Of a stretch of DNA of 44,568 bases, positions 31,681-40,697 are shown piece by piece (within the stretch, counting starts at the first letter, position 1; the number at the start of each line of letters is the position of its first letter). Where the stretch lies: assembly GCA_934623575.1 (NCBI GenBank), contig CAKTVL010000014.1:1-44568 (forward strand). The letters are read 5' to 3'. Source of the stretch: an uncultured Oscillospiraceae bacterium. Its GTDB lineage: Bacteria; Bacillota; Clostridia; Oscillospirales; Oscillospiraceae. The translations under genes were made by a program, and so were the position numbers. The notes beneath the pieces were generated by a model. That model saw nothing but the letters and a program-made list of their open reading frames with translations. It did no database searches and had not been told where the DNA came from.

Positions 31681-33618
31681 ATGCCGCAGATACAACAACT
31701 GCCCGCCCATATCGCCGACCTGATCGCCGCCGGCGAGGTGGTGGAGCGTCCCGCCAGCGTGTGCAAGGAGCTGCTGGAAAACGCCATGGACGCCGGGGCC
31801 ACGGCGGTGTCCGTGGAGCTGGAGCACGGCGGCATGACCTATCTGCGGGTGACGGACAACGGCTGCGGCATCGCGCCGGAGCAGCTGCCCACCGCCTTCC
31901 TGCGCCACGCCACCAGCAAGCTGCGCCGGGCGGAGGATCTGTCCGCCATCGGCACGCTGGGCTTCCGGGGCGAGGCCCTGGCCGCCATATCCGCCGTGTC
32001 CCGGCTGGACATCTTCTCCCGTGAGCGGGACGCCGATACCGGCGCTTCGCTGCACCTGGAGGGCGGCGTGCCCGGCAGCGTGGCCGCCGCCGGCTGCCCG
32101 GAGGGCACCACCGTGTGCGTGCGGGACCTGTTCTACAACACCCCGGCCCGGATGAAATTCATGAAAAAGGACAGCGCCGAGGGCGCGGCCGCCGCGTCCG
32201 TGGTGACGCAGCTGGCCCTGAGCCACCCGGAGGTGTCCTTCAAGCTGCTGCGGGACGGCCAGGAGGTGCTGCACACCCCCGGCGACGGGCAGCTGCTCTC
32301 GGCGGTCTACGCCGCCCTGGGGCGTGACTTCGCCAAGTCACTGCTGCCGGTGGACGGCGGCAGCGGCGACGTCCGGGTCAAGGGCTTTGTCACCAGCCCT
32401 GCCGCGGGCCACGGCACCCGGGCGCGGCAGCTGTTTTTCGTCAACGGGCGGCTGGTGAAGAGCCAGCTGCTGACCGCCGCCGTGGAGGAGGCCTACCGCA
32501 ACCGGCTGCTGAAGGGGAAATTCCCCGGCTGCGTGCTGCACATCACCCTGCCGGTGGACACCGTGGACGTCAACGTCCACCCGGCCAAGACCGTGGTGAA
32601 ATTCGCCGGTGAAAAAGCGGTGTTCGACGCGGTGCACTACACCGTCAAGGACGCGCTGGACGGCGAGGGGCGGCCCAAGATGGCGGAAAAGCCCTTTTAC
32701 CAGACCATGACAGCCCAGGAGTTTCTGAAGCGCCCGGACGCGCCCAAGCCCGCCCCGGCGGTGACGCTGCCCATGGGCAGGGCTGTCGGCTCCGCCCCGG
32801 CAAGGCCGGCAGCGGCAGCGTCTGTCCCCGCCAGCGCGCCTGTTTCCGCGCCGGTGATGGCCGTCCACGACGTGGCGCCGGAGCCGGACCGGCCCTTCAC
32901 CGCCCCCGCCGCCCCCGGCGTGACGTATCACATCACGCCGCCGGTGCCCGGCGCTCCGCCCGCGCCGCCGGAGGTCGTCCCGGCGCCGGAGGCTGTCCCC
33001 CAGGTGCCGGAGCAGCAGGTCATGGACCTGCCCGGCGCGGACGCCGCGGCGGAGACGCCCTGGCGTCTGGTGGGCGAGGTGCTGAAAACCTACATCGTCT
33101 GCGAGGACGGCCAGCGGAACGTCTGGCTCATCGACAAGCACGCCGCCCACGAGCGGGTACGGTTCGACGCCCTGAAGGCCAGCACCCGGCCGCCCATGCG
33201 GCAGGTGCTGCTGACGCCCGCGGCGGTGACGCTGGCGGCGGAGGAATACGCCGCCGTGCTGGAGGACCTGCCGCTGCTGGCGCAGTGCGGCTTCCTGTGC
33301 GAGGATTTCGGCGACGGCGCAGTGCTGGTGCGGGAGGTGCCCGACGACGTGCGCGCCGAGGACGCCGCCGCCACGCTGGAGGAGCTGGCGCAGAAGCTGG
33401 CGCTGCACAGCGCGGACCACGAGGCCATGCGGGACGAGGTGCTGCACACCGTGGCCTGTAAAAGCGCCATCAAGGCCGGCATGACCACCGACCCGGCGGA
33501 GCTGCGGGTGCTGGTGGCACAGGTACAGTCCGGCGCAGTGCGCTACTGCCCCCACGGGCGGCCAGTAGCGGTGAAATTGAGCGAGTACGAGATCGAAAAA
33601 ATGTTCAAACGGGCGTAA
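31681..33618 (+). CDS. mutL: DNA mismatch repair protein MutL
   Basis: A 645-residue GHKL ATPase and likely nicking endonuclease that acts after MutS. The N-terminal ATPase has ELLENAMDAGA, VTDNGCGIAP and GFRGEALAAISAVS (motifs I-III, residues about 30-105). A proline/alanine-rich linker (about 355-455) leads to the C-terminal domain with LIDKHAAHERVRFDAL, ACKSAIKAGM and CPHGRPV, the motifs of endonuclease-type MutL. The metal-binding motif deviates slightly from DQHAxxExxxxE (K for Q, D for the last E). The ATG at 31681 follows AAAGGAG. Confidence 0.95.
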   Translation: MPQIQQLPAHIADLIAAGEVVERPASVCKELLENAMDAGATAVSVELEHGGMTYLRVTDNGCGIAPEQLPTAFLRHATSKLRRAEDLSAIGTLGFRGEALAAISAVSRLDIFSRERDADTGASLHLEGGVPGSVAAAGCPEGTTVCVRDLFYNTPARMKFMKKDSAEGAAAASVVTQLALSHPEVSFKLLRDGQEVLHTPGDGQLLSAVYAALGRDFAKSLLPVDGGSGDVRVKGFVTSPAAGHGTRARQLFFVNGRLVKSQLLTAAVEEAYRNRLLKGKFPGCVLHITLPVDTVDVNVHPAKTVVKFAGEKAVFDAVHYTVKDALDGEGRPKMAEKPFYQTMTAQEFLKRPDAPKPAPAVTLPMGRAVGSAPARPAAAASVPASAPVSAPVMAVHDVAPEPDRPFTAPAAPGVTYHITPPVPGAPPAPPEVVPAPEAVPQVPEQQVMDLPGADAAAETPWRLVGEVLKTYIVCEDGQRNVWLIDKHAAHERVRFDALKASTRPPMRQVLLTPAAVTLAAEEYAAVLEDLPLLAQCGFLCEDFGDGAVLVREVPDDVRAEDAAATLEELAQKLALHSADHEAMRDEVLHTVACKSAIKAGMTTDPAELRVLVAQVQSGAVRYCPHGRPVAVKLSEYEIEKMFKRA

Positions 33619-33632
33619 ACGATCCGAAGGAG

Positions 33633-34583
33633 GTGGCCGTCACGGAAAAGGTCATCTGCGTCGTTGGCCCCACGGCCTGCGGCAAGACGAAAATGGGCGT
33701 GGCGCTGGCCCAGCGCTTTAACGGCGAGGTGGTGTCCGTGGACTCCATGCAGCTCTACCGGGGCATGACCATCGGCACGGCAGCGCCCACCCCCGATGAG
33801 ATGGAGGGCGTGCCCCACCACATGGTGGCCGTGGCGGACCCGGCGGAGAGCTGGTCCGTGGCCCGCTACGTCCGCGAAGCGGACCGGTGCGTGCAGGACA
33901 TCCTGCGCCGGGGCAAGCGCCCGGTGCTGGTGGGCGGCACCGGCCTGTATCTGGACGCCCTGGTCCAGGGCCGCGATTTCGCCGCCGGCAGCCAGGGCGG
34001 CGAGATACGGCGGGAGCTGCAGGCCCGGCTCTCCCGGGACGGCGCTGCCGCGCTGCTCTCCGAGCTGCAGCGCATCGACCCGGAGGCAGCCGCGCGGCTG
34101 CACCTGCGGGACGAAAAGCGCATCGTCCGGGCGCTGGAGGTCTACTACGAGACCGGCGAGACCATCACCGCCCACGACCGGAAAAGCCGCCAGCTGCCGC
34201 CCCGCTACGACGCCCTCTGCATCGGCCTGTGCTTCCGCGACCGGGCGGACCTGCGCGCGCGCATCGACCGCCGGGTGGACGACATGGTGGCCCAGGGATT
34301 GCTGCAGGAGGTGGAGGCGCTGCTGCAAAGCGGCCTGCCCCGCGACGCCACGGCGCTGCAGGCCATCGGCTACAAGCAGTTCCTGGCGGTGGCGGAGGGC
34401 CGCGCCACGACGGCGGAGGCCATCGAGGAGGTCAAGCTCCGCTCCCGGCAGTACGCCAAGCGCCAGCTGACCTGGCTGCGGCGGGATGAGGACATCCACT
34501 GGATATTGTGGGAAAAATCGCCGGATCTTCCGGCAGGAATACAAAATGCGACAGAATTCCTCCTGTCCGCCGGGGTATGCTGA
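33633..34583 (+). CDS. miaA: tRNA dimethylallyltransferase MiaA
   Basis: A 316-residue enzyme that transfers a dimethylallyl group to A37 of tRNAs, making the substrate of MiaB. The P-loop GPTACGKTKMG (about residues 12-22), the SVDSMQLYRGMTIGTA motif and VGGTGLYLDALVQG are diagnostic. The start is unclear. GTG at 33633 overlaps the strong Shine-Dalgarno AAGGAGG, while ACG at 33642 sits at the ideal distance (eight bases) and would give (M)EKVICVVGPT; no ATG or TTG is available. It begins 14 bases after the mutL stop. Confidence 0.93.
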   Translation: MAVTEKVICVVGPTACGKTKMGVALAQRFNGEVVSVDSMQLYRGMTIGTAAPTPDEMEGVPHHMVAVADPAESWSVARYVREADRCVQDILRRGKRPVLVGGTGLYLDALVQGRDFAAGSQGGEIRRELQARLSRDGAAALLSELQRIDPEAAARLHLRDEKRIVRALEVYYETGETITAHDRKSRQLPPRYDALCIGLCFRDRADLRARIDRRVDDMVAQGLLQEVEALLQSGLPRDATALQAIGYKQFLAVAEGRATTAEAIEEVKLRSRQYAKRQLTWLRRDEDIHWILWEKSPDLPAGIQNATEFLLSAGVC

Positions 34584-34643
34584 TAGCGGCGGACGGATGT
34601 TTCGATACACGTCCGCACACAGACATAAAAGGAGCGGACGACC

Positions 34644-34871
34644 ATGCAAAAGACCAACAACCTACAGGATATTTTTCTCACCAAGGCCCGGAAGGAGAAC
34701 GTGCCGGTAACGCTGTTCCTGGTGAACGGCTTCCAGCTGCGGGGCGTCATCACGGGGTTCGATTGCTTCGTGGTGGTGCTGGACAGCGAGGGGCGGCAGC
34801 AGGTGATCTACAAGCACGCCATCTCCACCATCGCCCCGGCCCGGCCCATCCCCCTGCAGGAAGAGGCATAG
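34644..34871 (+). CDS. hfq: RNA chaperone Hfq
   Basis: A 75-residue Sm-like hexameric RNA chaperone. The Sm1 motif ([25 protein letters not shown], about residues 21-45) and the Sm2 motif [10 protein letters not shown] (about 56-65) are intact; the tail is short, as in other Gram-positive Hfq proteins. AAAGGAG precedes the ATG. It follows miaA, the arrangement also common in Gram-negative genomes, and could act on small RNAs such as the one proposed near hpf. Confidence 0.97.
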   Translation: MQKTNNLQDIFLTKARKENVPVTLFLVNGFQLRGVITGFDCFVVVLDSEGRQQVIYKHAISTIAPARPIPLQEEA

Positions 34872-34922
34872 CGCCCCGCCCGGGCGGAGAGATATATCCC
34901 CCTACACAAGCGAGGAAAGCCC

Positions 34923-36179
34923 ATGAACGATCAGACCGACAACCGAACCGCCCCGGCGGGGAACGACAAGCGCTCGTCCCCGCTGCTGAAGGTGCTGCCC
35001 ATCGCGGTGCTGGCGGCAGTGCTGCTGTATTTCGCCGCCCAGGTGTACAACTACTTCGCCGACCCGCTGACCATCACCATGGTCTACGAGAGCCAGGCGG
35101 AGGACACCCTCTCCATGGACGGCTGGCTGGTGCGGACGGAGGAGCCCCTGCCCGGCCAGAGCGGCACCGTCTCCCGGGCGGTGCAGGAGGGCCAGCGGGT
35201 GGCCGCGGGGGAGACCGTGGCCACGGTGTACAGCGACGACAGCGCCCTGCAGACCGTCAGCCGCATCGAAACGCTGGAGCTGCAGCTGCAGCAGCTGGAG
35301 TTCGCCCTGACGTCCTATCTGGACCCGGACGCGGCGCTGAAGCTGGACACCTCCATCACCGACGACATCCTGGCCCTGCGCCAGACGCTGACCCAGGGGG
35401 ACTACGCCTCGGCGGAGAGCGACCTGGCCACGCTGAAGGCGGCGGTGCTGAAGCGGGACTACGGCGCCTATGAATCCCAGGAGGCCATCCAGTCCCAGGT
35501 CAAGACCGTGGAGAGCGAGCTGTCCCAGCTGCGGGCGTCCCTGTCCGGCGCCGGCACCGTCAGGGCCAAGGCCTCCGGCACCTATTCCGCCGTCTGCGAC
35601 GGCTACGAGTCCGTGCTGACGGAGGAATTTCTCAAGGACGTGACCCCCTCCCGGCTGAAGAGCCTCAAGACCGGCACGGCGGAGAGCAACGTGGGCAAGC
35701 TGATCTACGGCGACACCTGGTACTACGCCGTGACGCTGCCGGCGGACCAGGCGGCGGAGCTCAAGACCATGGGCCGCGTCAGCGTGCGCCTGGCCAAGGG
35801 CTTTGACCAGAGCATCCGCATGACCGTGGAGTCCGTCTCCCGGGAGGAGAACGGCGAGGCGGTGGTGGTGCTGTCCAGCACCCGCTACCTGGCCCAGACC
35901 ACGCTGCTGCGCCACCAGGCGGCGGACGCGGTGCTGCACACCTACCAGGGCCTTCGCGTCCCGGCCAACGCCCTGCGCGTCAGCGAGGACGGCACCACCG
36001 GCGTCTACTGCGTGGACGGCGAGAACGCGTCCTTCCGCCCGGTGACCCTGGTGTACCAGGGCGCGGGCTACGCCCTGGTCACCCCGGCCGACGGCGTATC
36101 CGACACCCGGACCCTGCGCGCCGGCGACCAGGTCATCGCCACCTCCGGCGAGCTGCACGACGGCAAGGTCATCCGATAA
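34923..36179 (+). CDS. HlyD-like membrane-anchored protein
   Basis: A 418-residue protein with one N-terminal transmembrane helix (about residues 22-45) and the plan of a HlyD-type adaptor: a lipoyl-like half (GTVSRAVQEGQRVAAGETVATVY), a coiled-coil hairpin (about 105-205), the second lipoyl/barrel half and a C-terminal domain (LRVPANALRVSEDGTTGVYCVDGE). No transporter is encoded next to it. Its neighbours are hfq, yggS, sepF and divIVA, so a role at the septum or envelope rather than drug export is possible (inference). GAGGAAAG precedes the ATG. Confidence 0.82.
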   Translation: MNDQTDNRTAPAGNDKRSSPLLKVLPIAVLAAVLLYFAAQVYNYFADPLTITMVYESQAEDTLSMDGWLVRTEEPLPGQSGTVSRAVQEGQRVAAGETVATVYSDDSALQTVSRIETLELQLQQLEFALTSYLDPDAALKLDTSITDDILALRQTLTQGDYASAESDLATLKAAVLKRDYGAYESQEAIQSQVKTVESELSQLRASLSGAGTVRAKASGTYSAVCDGYESVLTEEFLKDVTPSRLKSLKTGTAESNVGKLIYGDTWYYAVTLPADQAAELKTMGRVSVRLAKGFDQSIRMTVESVSREENGEAVVVLSSTRYLAQTTLLRHQAADAVLHTYQGLRVPANALRVSEDGTTGVYCVDGENASFRPVTLVYQGAGYALVTPADGVSDTRTLRAGDQVIATSGELHDGKVIR

Positions 36180-36248
36180 ACAGGCAAGCATTCCCGCGCC
36201 CGACCGGGCGCGGGCTGATGATACGAAAGAGACAAGGAGGCAAACACA

Positions 36249-36944
<696 letters not shown>

Positions 36945-36963
36945 TACGCGGGAGGTACTGCAC

Positions 36964-37443
36964 ATGGGCCTGATGGACGAGCTGAAAAAGATCATTCATC
37001 CCTACGATGATGAGGATTACGATTACGAGGACGATTTCGAGGAGCCGGCAAAGGAGAACACCCGCTCCCTGTTTGAGGACCGCCGCGATGACCGCCGGGA
37101 GGATCGCCGCAGCGACGAGCGCCGCAATGAGGACCGCCATAACAAGGTGGTGAACATTCACGCTACCACCCAGCTGAAGGTGGTGCTGGTGAAGCCGGAG
37201 CGCTTCGAAAACGCCTCCGAGATCGCCGACCACCTGAAGGAGAAGCGCACGGTGGTGCTGAACCTGGAGTCCACCAACAAGGACGTGGCCCGGCGGCTCA
37301 TCGACTTCCTGTCCGGCGTGGCCTACGCCGGCGAGGGCAAGATCAAGAAGGTGGCGGCCAACACCTACATCATCACGCCCTACTCCGTGGACATCATGGG
37401 CGACCTGATCGACGAGCTGGAGAACAACGGGCTGTATTTCTGA
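36964..37443 (+). CDS. sepF: Cell division protein SepF
   Basis: A 159-residue FtsZ-binding protein that tethers and shapes the Z-ring. The N-terminal MGLMDELKKIIHP is the membrane-binding amphipathic helix. An acidic stretch and a strikingly charged run of DDRRED/DRRSDERR repeats follow (about residues 38-58), then the conserved SepF core (VKPERFENASEIADHLKEKRTVVLNLE ... RRLIDFLSGVAYA) that ends NTYIITPYSVDI. Start ATG 36964 has GGGAGG upstream. It sits between yggS and divIVA. Confidence 0.95.
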   Translation: MGLMDELKKIIHPYDDEDYDYEDDFEEPAKENTRSLFEDRRDDRREDRRSDERRNEDRHNKVVNIHATTQLKVVLVKPERFENASEIADHLKEKRTVVLNLESTNKDVARRLIDFLSGVAYAGEGKIKKVAANTYIITPYSVDIMGDLIDELENNGLYF

Positions 37444-37524
37444 TGCCCGTCACCGCCCGCCGGACGGCGCGCAGCCGCCCGCGGGCCGAAATACCTGAGA
37501 TAAAAATACAACGGAGGGATCGCA

Positions 37525-38223
37525 ATGTTTACACCCCAGGAAGTTTCCGAAAAAGTATTCCCCAAGGCGTCCTTCGGCGGCGGCGGATACAACATGGCGT
37601 CCGTGGACGAGTTTCTGGACGCGCTGACCGAGGATTACACCGCGCTGTTCAAGGATAACGTCACCCTCAAGGCCAAGCTGAAGGTGCTGGCCGAAAAGGT
37701 GGAGGAGTACCGCTCCACCGAGGAGGCCATGCGCCAGGCGCTGCTGACGGCCCAGAAGATGGCCGCCAAGCTGGTGCAGGAGGCCCAGACCGAGAAGGAG
37801 AAGATCCTCTCCGACGCCCGGGCCGAGGCCCAGGCGGAGATCCGCCGGCTGGACGGCGAGCGTCAGGCGGCGGAGCAGAAGCTGCAGGCCGCCCAGGCCA
37901 GAACGGCGGACTTCATCCGCCGCAGCGACGAGCTGTGCCAGGCCCACAGCGCCTTCCTGCAGTCCCTGCCGGAGCTGGATTTCACCCCGGCGCAGCAGCC
38001 GGAGCCCCCCGCCGAGAAGCCCCAGGAGGACGTGGTGTCCGCCATCGAGCAGGACATCCTCAGCAAGTACATCGACACGCCGGAGGACAAGACGGAGACT
38101 CCCGCCGTCACCGATGAGCCCACCATCAAGCTGCCCCCGGTGGACGGCAGCGCCATCCCCAGCGACTTTCGCCTGAGCCTGGACGAGCTGAAGTTCGGCC
38201 GCAACTACAACGGCGAGAAATAA
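37525..38223 (+). CDS. divIVA: DivIVA-family pole/septum protein
   Basis: A 232-residue curvature-sensing coiled-coil protein. The N-terminal DivIVA domain is recognisable (MFTPQEVSEKVFPK ... GGGGYNMASVDEFLDALTEDY), with the crossed-helix residues replaced by a clostridial variant. Long coiled coils follow (about residues 45-150) and then a proline/glutamate-rich tail ending SDFRLSLDELKFGRNY. GGAGGG lies upstream of the ATG. It probably recruits division or envelope factors together with SepF. Confidence 0.93.
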   Translation: MFTPQEVSEKVFPKASFGGGGYNMASVDEFLDALTEDYTALFKDNVTLKAKLKVLAEKVEEYRSTEEAMRQALLTAQKMAAKLVQEAQTEKEKILSDARAEAQAEIRRLDGERQAAEQKLQAAQARTADFIRRSDELCQAHSAFLQSLPELDFTPAQQPEPPAEKPQEDVVSAIEQDILSKYIDTPEDKTETPAVTDEPTIKLPPVDGSAIPSDFRLSLDELKFGRNYNGEK

Positions 38224-38236
38224 CCATCACAAGAGC

Positions 38237-38262
38237 AAAGGGCGGCCGCTGGCCGCCCTTTT
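38237..38262 (+). terminator. Terminator after divIVA
   Basis: AAAGGGCGGCC (38237-38247) and GGCCGCCCTTT (38251-38261) pair around GCT, followed by T. It would end the long comM-divIVA run, and only 19 bases remain before the HAD gene. Confidence 0.8.
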
Positions 38263-38280
38263 CACCCGGAGGAAAAGGAT

Positions 38281-39162
38281 ATGACCAAGCCCATCATCGC
38301 CCTGCTGTACGACTTTGACAAGACCCTCTGCACCACCGATATGGAGGACTACGCCTTCATCCCCGCCCTGGGCTACACCCCGGCGGAGTTCTGGCACAAG
38401 GCCAACACCTTCGGCCGGGAGAACCGCATGGACGGCCTGCTGGCCTATATGTACACCATGATCGCCGAGTGCCGCGCCCAGGGCAAGACCCTGAAGCGCG
38501 ACTTTCTGGTGGAGTGCGGCCGCAGCATGGAGCTGTTCCCCGGCGTGCGGGAGTGGTTCCGCCGCATCAACGCCTTCGGCGAGAGCCAGGGCGTGACCAT
38601 CGAGCACTATGTGCTCTCCTCCGGCCTGAAGGAGATCATCGAGGGCAGCGGCATCGCCCGCGAGTTCAAGCAGATCTACGCCTGCGAGTTCTTCTATGAC
38701 CAGACCGGCGCGGCCTGCTGGCCCAAGCTGGACGTCAACTTCACCAACAAGACCCAGTTCGTCTACCGCATCAACAAGGGCGTGCTGGACGTGGCCGACG
38801 ACAAGACCCTGAACGACTCCATGCCCGACGACAGCAAGCGCGTTCCCTTCACCAACATGATCTATGTGGGCGACGGCCTCTCCGACGTGCCCTGCATGAA
38901 GATGATGCGCTCCTACGGCGGCCAGGCCATCGCCGTGTACCAGAGCAGCAACCGCGCCGGCGTGGAGGACCTGCTGAGCAAGGGCCGCGTGGACTTCATC
39001 TTCCCGGCGGACTACCGCGCGGGCACCGGCCTGGACGTAACGGTGCAGAACATCATCCGCAAAATGGCCATCAGCGACGCCCTGACGGCGGAAAACGTCC
39101 GCCAGCTCCAGACCATCGGCCACACCGAGGTCCCCGGCCAGGCCGGCCTCTTCGAATTCTGA
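38281..39162 (+). CDS. HAD-superfamily phosphatase
   Basis: A 293-residue haloacid dehalogenase-like hydrolase resembling phosphoserine phosphatase-type enzymes; the substrate is unknown. Motif I is LYDFDKTLCT (nucleophile Asp about residue 11), motif II is SSGLKEI (about 117), and motif IV is YVGDGLSDVPC (about 199). The cap contains aromatic and charged residues but no signature I can name. A terminator sits just upstream and GGAGGAAAAGG is the ribosome binding site, so expression relies on readthrough or an undetected promoter. Confidence 0.86.
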   Translation: MTKPIIALLYDFDKTLCTTDMEDYAFIPALGYTPAEFWHKANTFGRENRMDGLLAYMYTMIAECRAQGKTLKRDFLVECGRSMELFPGVREWFRRINAFGESQGVTIEHYVLSSGLKEIIEGSGIAREFKQIYACEFFYDQTGAACWPKLDVNFTNKTQFVYRINKGVLDVADDKTLNDSMPDDSKRVPFTNMIYVGDGLSDVPCMKMMRSYGGQAIAVYQSSNRAGVEDLLSKGRVDFIFPADYRAGTGLDVTVQNIIRKMAISDALTAENVRQLQTIGHTEVPGQAGLFEF

Positions 39163-39176
39163 CCCCCCCGCCCAAC

Positions 39177-39207
39177 AAAAAGCGCACCCCTCCGGGGTGC
39201 GTTTTTT
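39177..39207. terminator. Bidirectional terminator after the HAD gene
   Basis: AAAAAGCGCACCCC and GGGGTGCGTTTTTT pair around TCC. It serves the HAD gene and the convergent hypothetical gene. Confidence 0.92.
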
Positions 39208-39216
39208 GTCCCATTC

Positions 39217-39687
39217 TCAGTTGTCGGTGCGGTTGCGCCACTCCAGCTCCTGCTCCAGCTCGTACTTCAGCTTCTTGTTCTCCTCCACCAGCGCATCGTA
39301 GTGAGTGCCCTGCACATAGTACTTCACAAAGGCGAAGGTGGCCTCCTCGAACTCCTCCTCGGTGTACTCCGGCAGCAGCGAGCCGTTCTTCCGCCGCAGC
39401 CCCGCCACCTCGATGACCACCAGCCGGCGATGCTCCTCGCTGAGCTGGAACAGCTTCAGCTGCTCCGGCACCTCCAGCTCCAGCTCGCAGCGCTCGTTGA
39501 CGATCTCCAGCAGCCGCCGCTGCTCCGGCTTGGCGGACACGATCACGCCGTGCTCGGCAAACAGCCGCTTCAGATAGCTGGCGGATACATCCTCCCGGGT
39601 GATGGTGCCCTTGCCGATGCCGGTGAGCATGGTGTTGGACAGATTCAGGCTCACATAGACCTCGTTGCCGGTTTTCGGATACTTCAT
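39217..39687 (-). CDS. Hypothetical protein with C-terminal coiled coil
   Basis: A 156-residue soluble protein I do not recognise. It begins MKYPKTGNEVYVSLNLSNTM, has a mixed charged central part (possibly DNA- or protein-binding, not shown) and ends with a helical coiled-coil segment (about residues 133-153, LVEENKKLKYELEQELEW). AGGAGGAACG precedes the ATG. It is a single gene convergent with the HAD gene, and the repeat-rich region starts behind its promoter. Confidence 0.78.
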   Translation of the reverse strand: MKYPKTGNEVYVSLNLSNTMLTGIGKGTITREDVSASYLKRLFAEHGVIVSAKPEQRRLLEIVNERCELELEVPEQLKLFQLSEEHRRLVVIEVAGLRRKNGSLLPEYTEEEFEEATFAFVKYYVQGTHYDALVEENKKLKYELEQELEWRNRTDN

Positions 39688-39986
39688 GACGTTCCTCCTG
39701 ATTTTCCTTATTCGCCCCTAAGGCGCTCTTTTTGTTCCGTCACTACCGTACCACACCCCGCCGCGAATTGCAATATCTTCCACCGCTATTTATACGAAAA
39801 AACGGCCCATTTTCACGAAAATGAGCCATTTTCTCATGCCAAATGTACCAAACATATTGAACGCAGCAGATCATCCCCTGGCCCCCGCAATCACCTCCGT
39901 TTCCCCTCCGTAGGGGCCGGCGTCCCCGACGCAGCGCAGCGAGCACCTTTAGGGCACGGCCCGCCGCGCCCGTACGCGCCCAAAAG

Positions 39987-40024
39987 CCTTCCCCTTGAGG
40001 GGAAGGTGTCAGCCGCAGGCTGAC
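39987..40024. repeat. Tandem hairpins
   Basis: CCTTCCCC-TTGA-GGGGAAGG is followed at once by GTCAGCC-GCA-GGCTGAC. Both stems are perfect. This pattern is typical of dispersed repeats in Clostridia genomes. Confidence 0.75.
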
Positions 40025-40031
40025 GGATGAG

Positions 40032-40440
40032 GTGTCATTGTGAGGAGCGAAGCGACGTGGCAATCCGTCCCCCTTCCCCCGCAGGGATATTTCGCGCCCC
40101 GGCGCGAGTGTCTTTCTTTTGTTGTCAAAAGAAAGACACCAAAGAAAACCACTCAGACCTACGGTCTAAGAACCCCTTTGCGCGGGGCAATTGTTCCGTC
40201 ATTGTTGCTTTTCCCCTCGCGACCACGGAGATCCTCCGGTTTTTCCCGGTCCAAAGGACTGTGCCCCGTCCTCTTTCCGCTACCGCTCCGCTGCCGCTGC
40301 CCGGTGCCACGTTCCGGTCTTGTCGTTCTACCGTTTCGGGCCGTTTTCCGGAGGGCTTTACAAACGGGCCGACAGAGTCGTCGGCCCCTACGGAGGAAAA
40401 CGGATTGCCATGTCGGGCTTCGCCCTCCTCGCAATGACAT
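40032..40440. repeat. Inverted pair of GAGGAGCGAAGCGAC-type boxes
   Basis: About 38 bases at 40032-40069 (TGTCATTGTGAGGAG ... GGCAATCCGT) recur as a reverse complement at about 40399-40437 with a few changes. A second inverted pair, CCGTAGGGGCCG boxes at about 39908 and 40379, flanks or overlaps it. This could be the remains of a mobile element or two opposed REP-like repeats. Confidence 0.65.
40108..40139. repeat. Perfect 14-bp hairpin
   Basis: GTGTCTTTCTTTTG and CAAAAGAAAGACAC are exact complements around TTGT. The T-rich arm lies inside the stem rather than after it, so this is not a standard terminator. Confidence 0.8.
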
Positions 40441-40460
40441 CCCTGTCCTCCGAAGCTCCC

Positions 40461-40589
40461 GTCTTTTCCGCCAAGACGAGGCGCGGCACTCTCTAAAACC
40501 GCCGGATTTTTCGTTCTGCCGATGACGGGACGGCGCCGCTGTACTTTGTGTATGGCAAGCGACTGCAACGAAGTATTGGCGGAAAAGAC
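40461..40589. repeat. Palindromic repeat, copy 2
   Basis: Perfect 14-bp terminal inverted repeats GTCTTTTCCGCCAA and TTGGCGGAAAAGAC enclose CAAGACGAGGCGCGGC, TACTTTGTGTATGGC and GCAACGAAGTATTGGCG boxes, the same order as in copy 1 read on the minus strand. Confidence 0.78.
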
Positions 40590-40609
40590 TCCTCTCCCCT
40601 CAAAACCGC

Positions 40610-40697
40610 CGGATTTTCCGCCAAGACGAGGCGCGGCGACGACGGCGTACCGTGTGTACGTCGAGGAGCCGCAACGAAGTATTGGCGGAAAAGACGG
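40610..40697. repeat. Palindromic repeat, copy 3
   Basis: A shorter copy with ends TTTTCCGCCAA and TTGGCGGAAAA and the same CAAGACGAGGCGCGGC and GCAACGAAGTATTGGCG boxes; the central hairpin is degenerate. It ends six bases before the stop codon of the radical SAM gene. Confidence 0.75.

Noticed and set aside
36193..36214. GC-rich palindrome between the HlyD-like gene and yggS considered as terminator
   Set aside because: It has no T-run after it on the plus strand and practically no loop; at most a weak pause or stability element.
40032..40440. CRISPR-like array
   Set aside because: The repeats are inverted, few and unevenly spaced; no direct repeats with regular spacers and no cas gene are present.
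39743..40568. Several frames of 80-160 codons in the repeat region
   Set aside because: They translate the inverted repeats and hairpins on both strands and have no ribosome binding sites.
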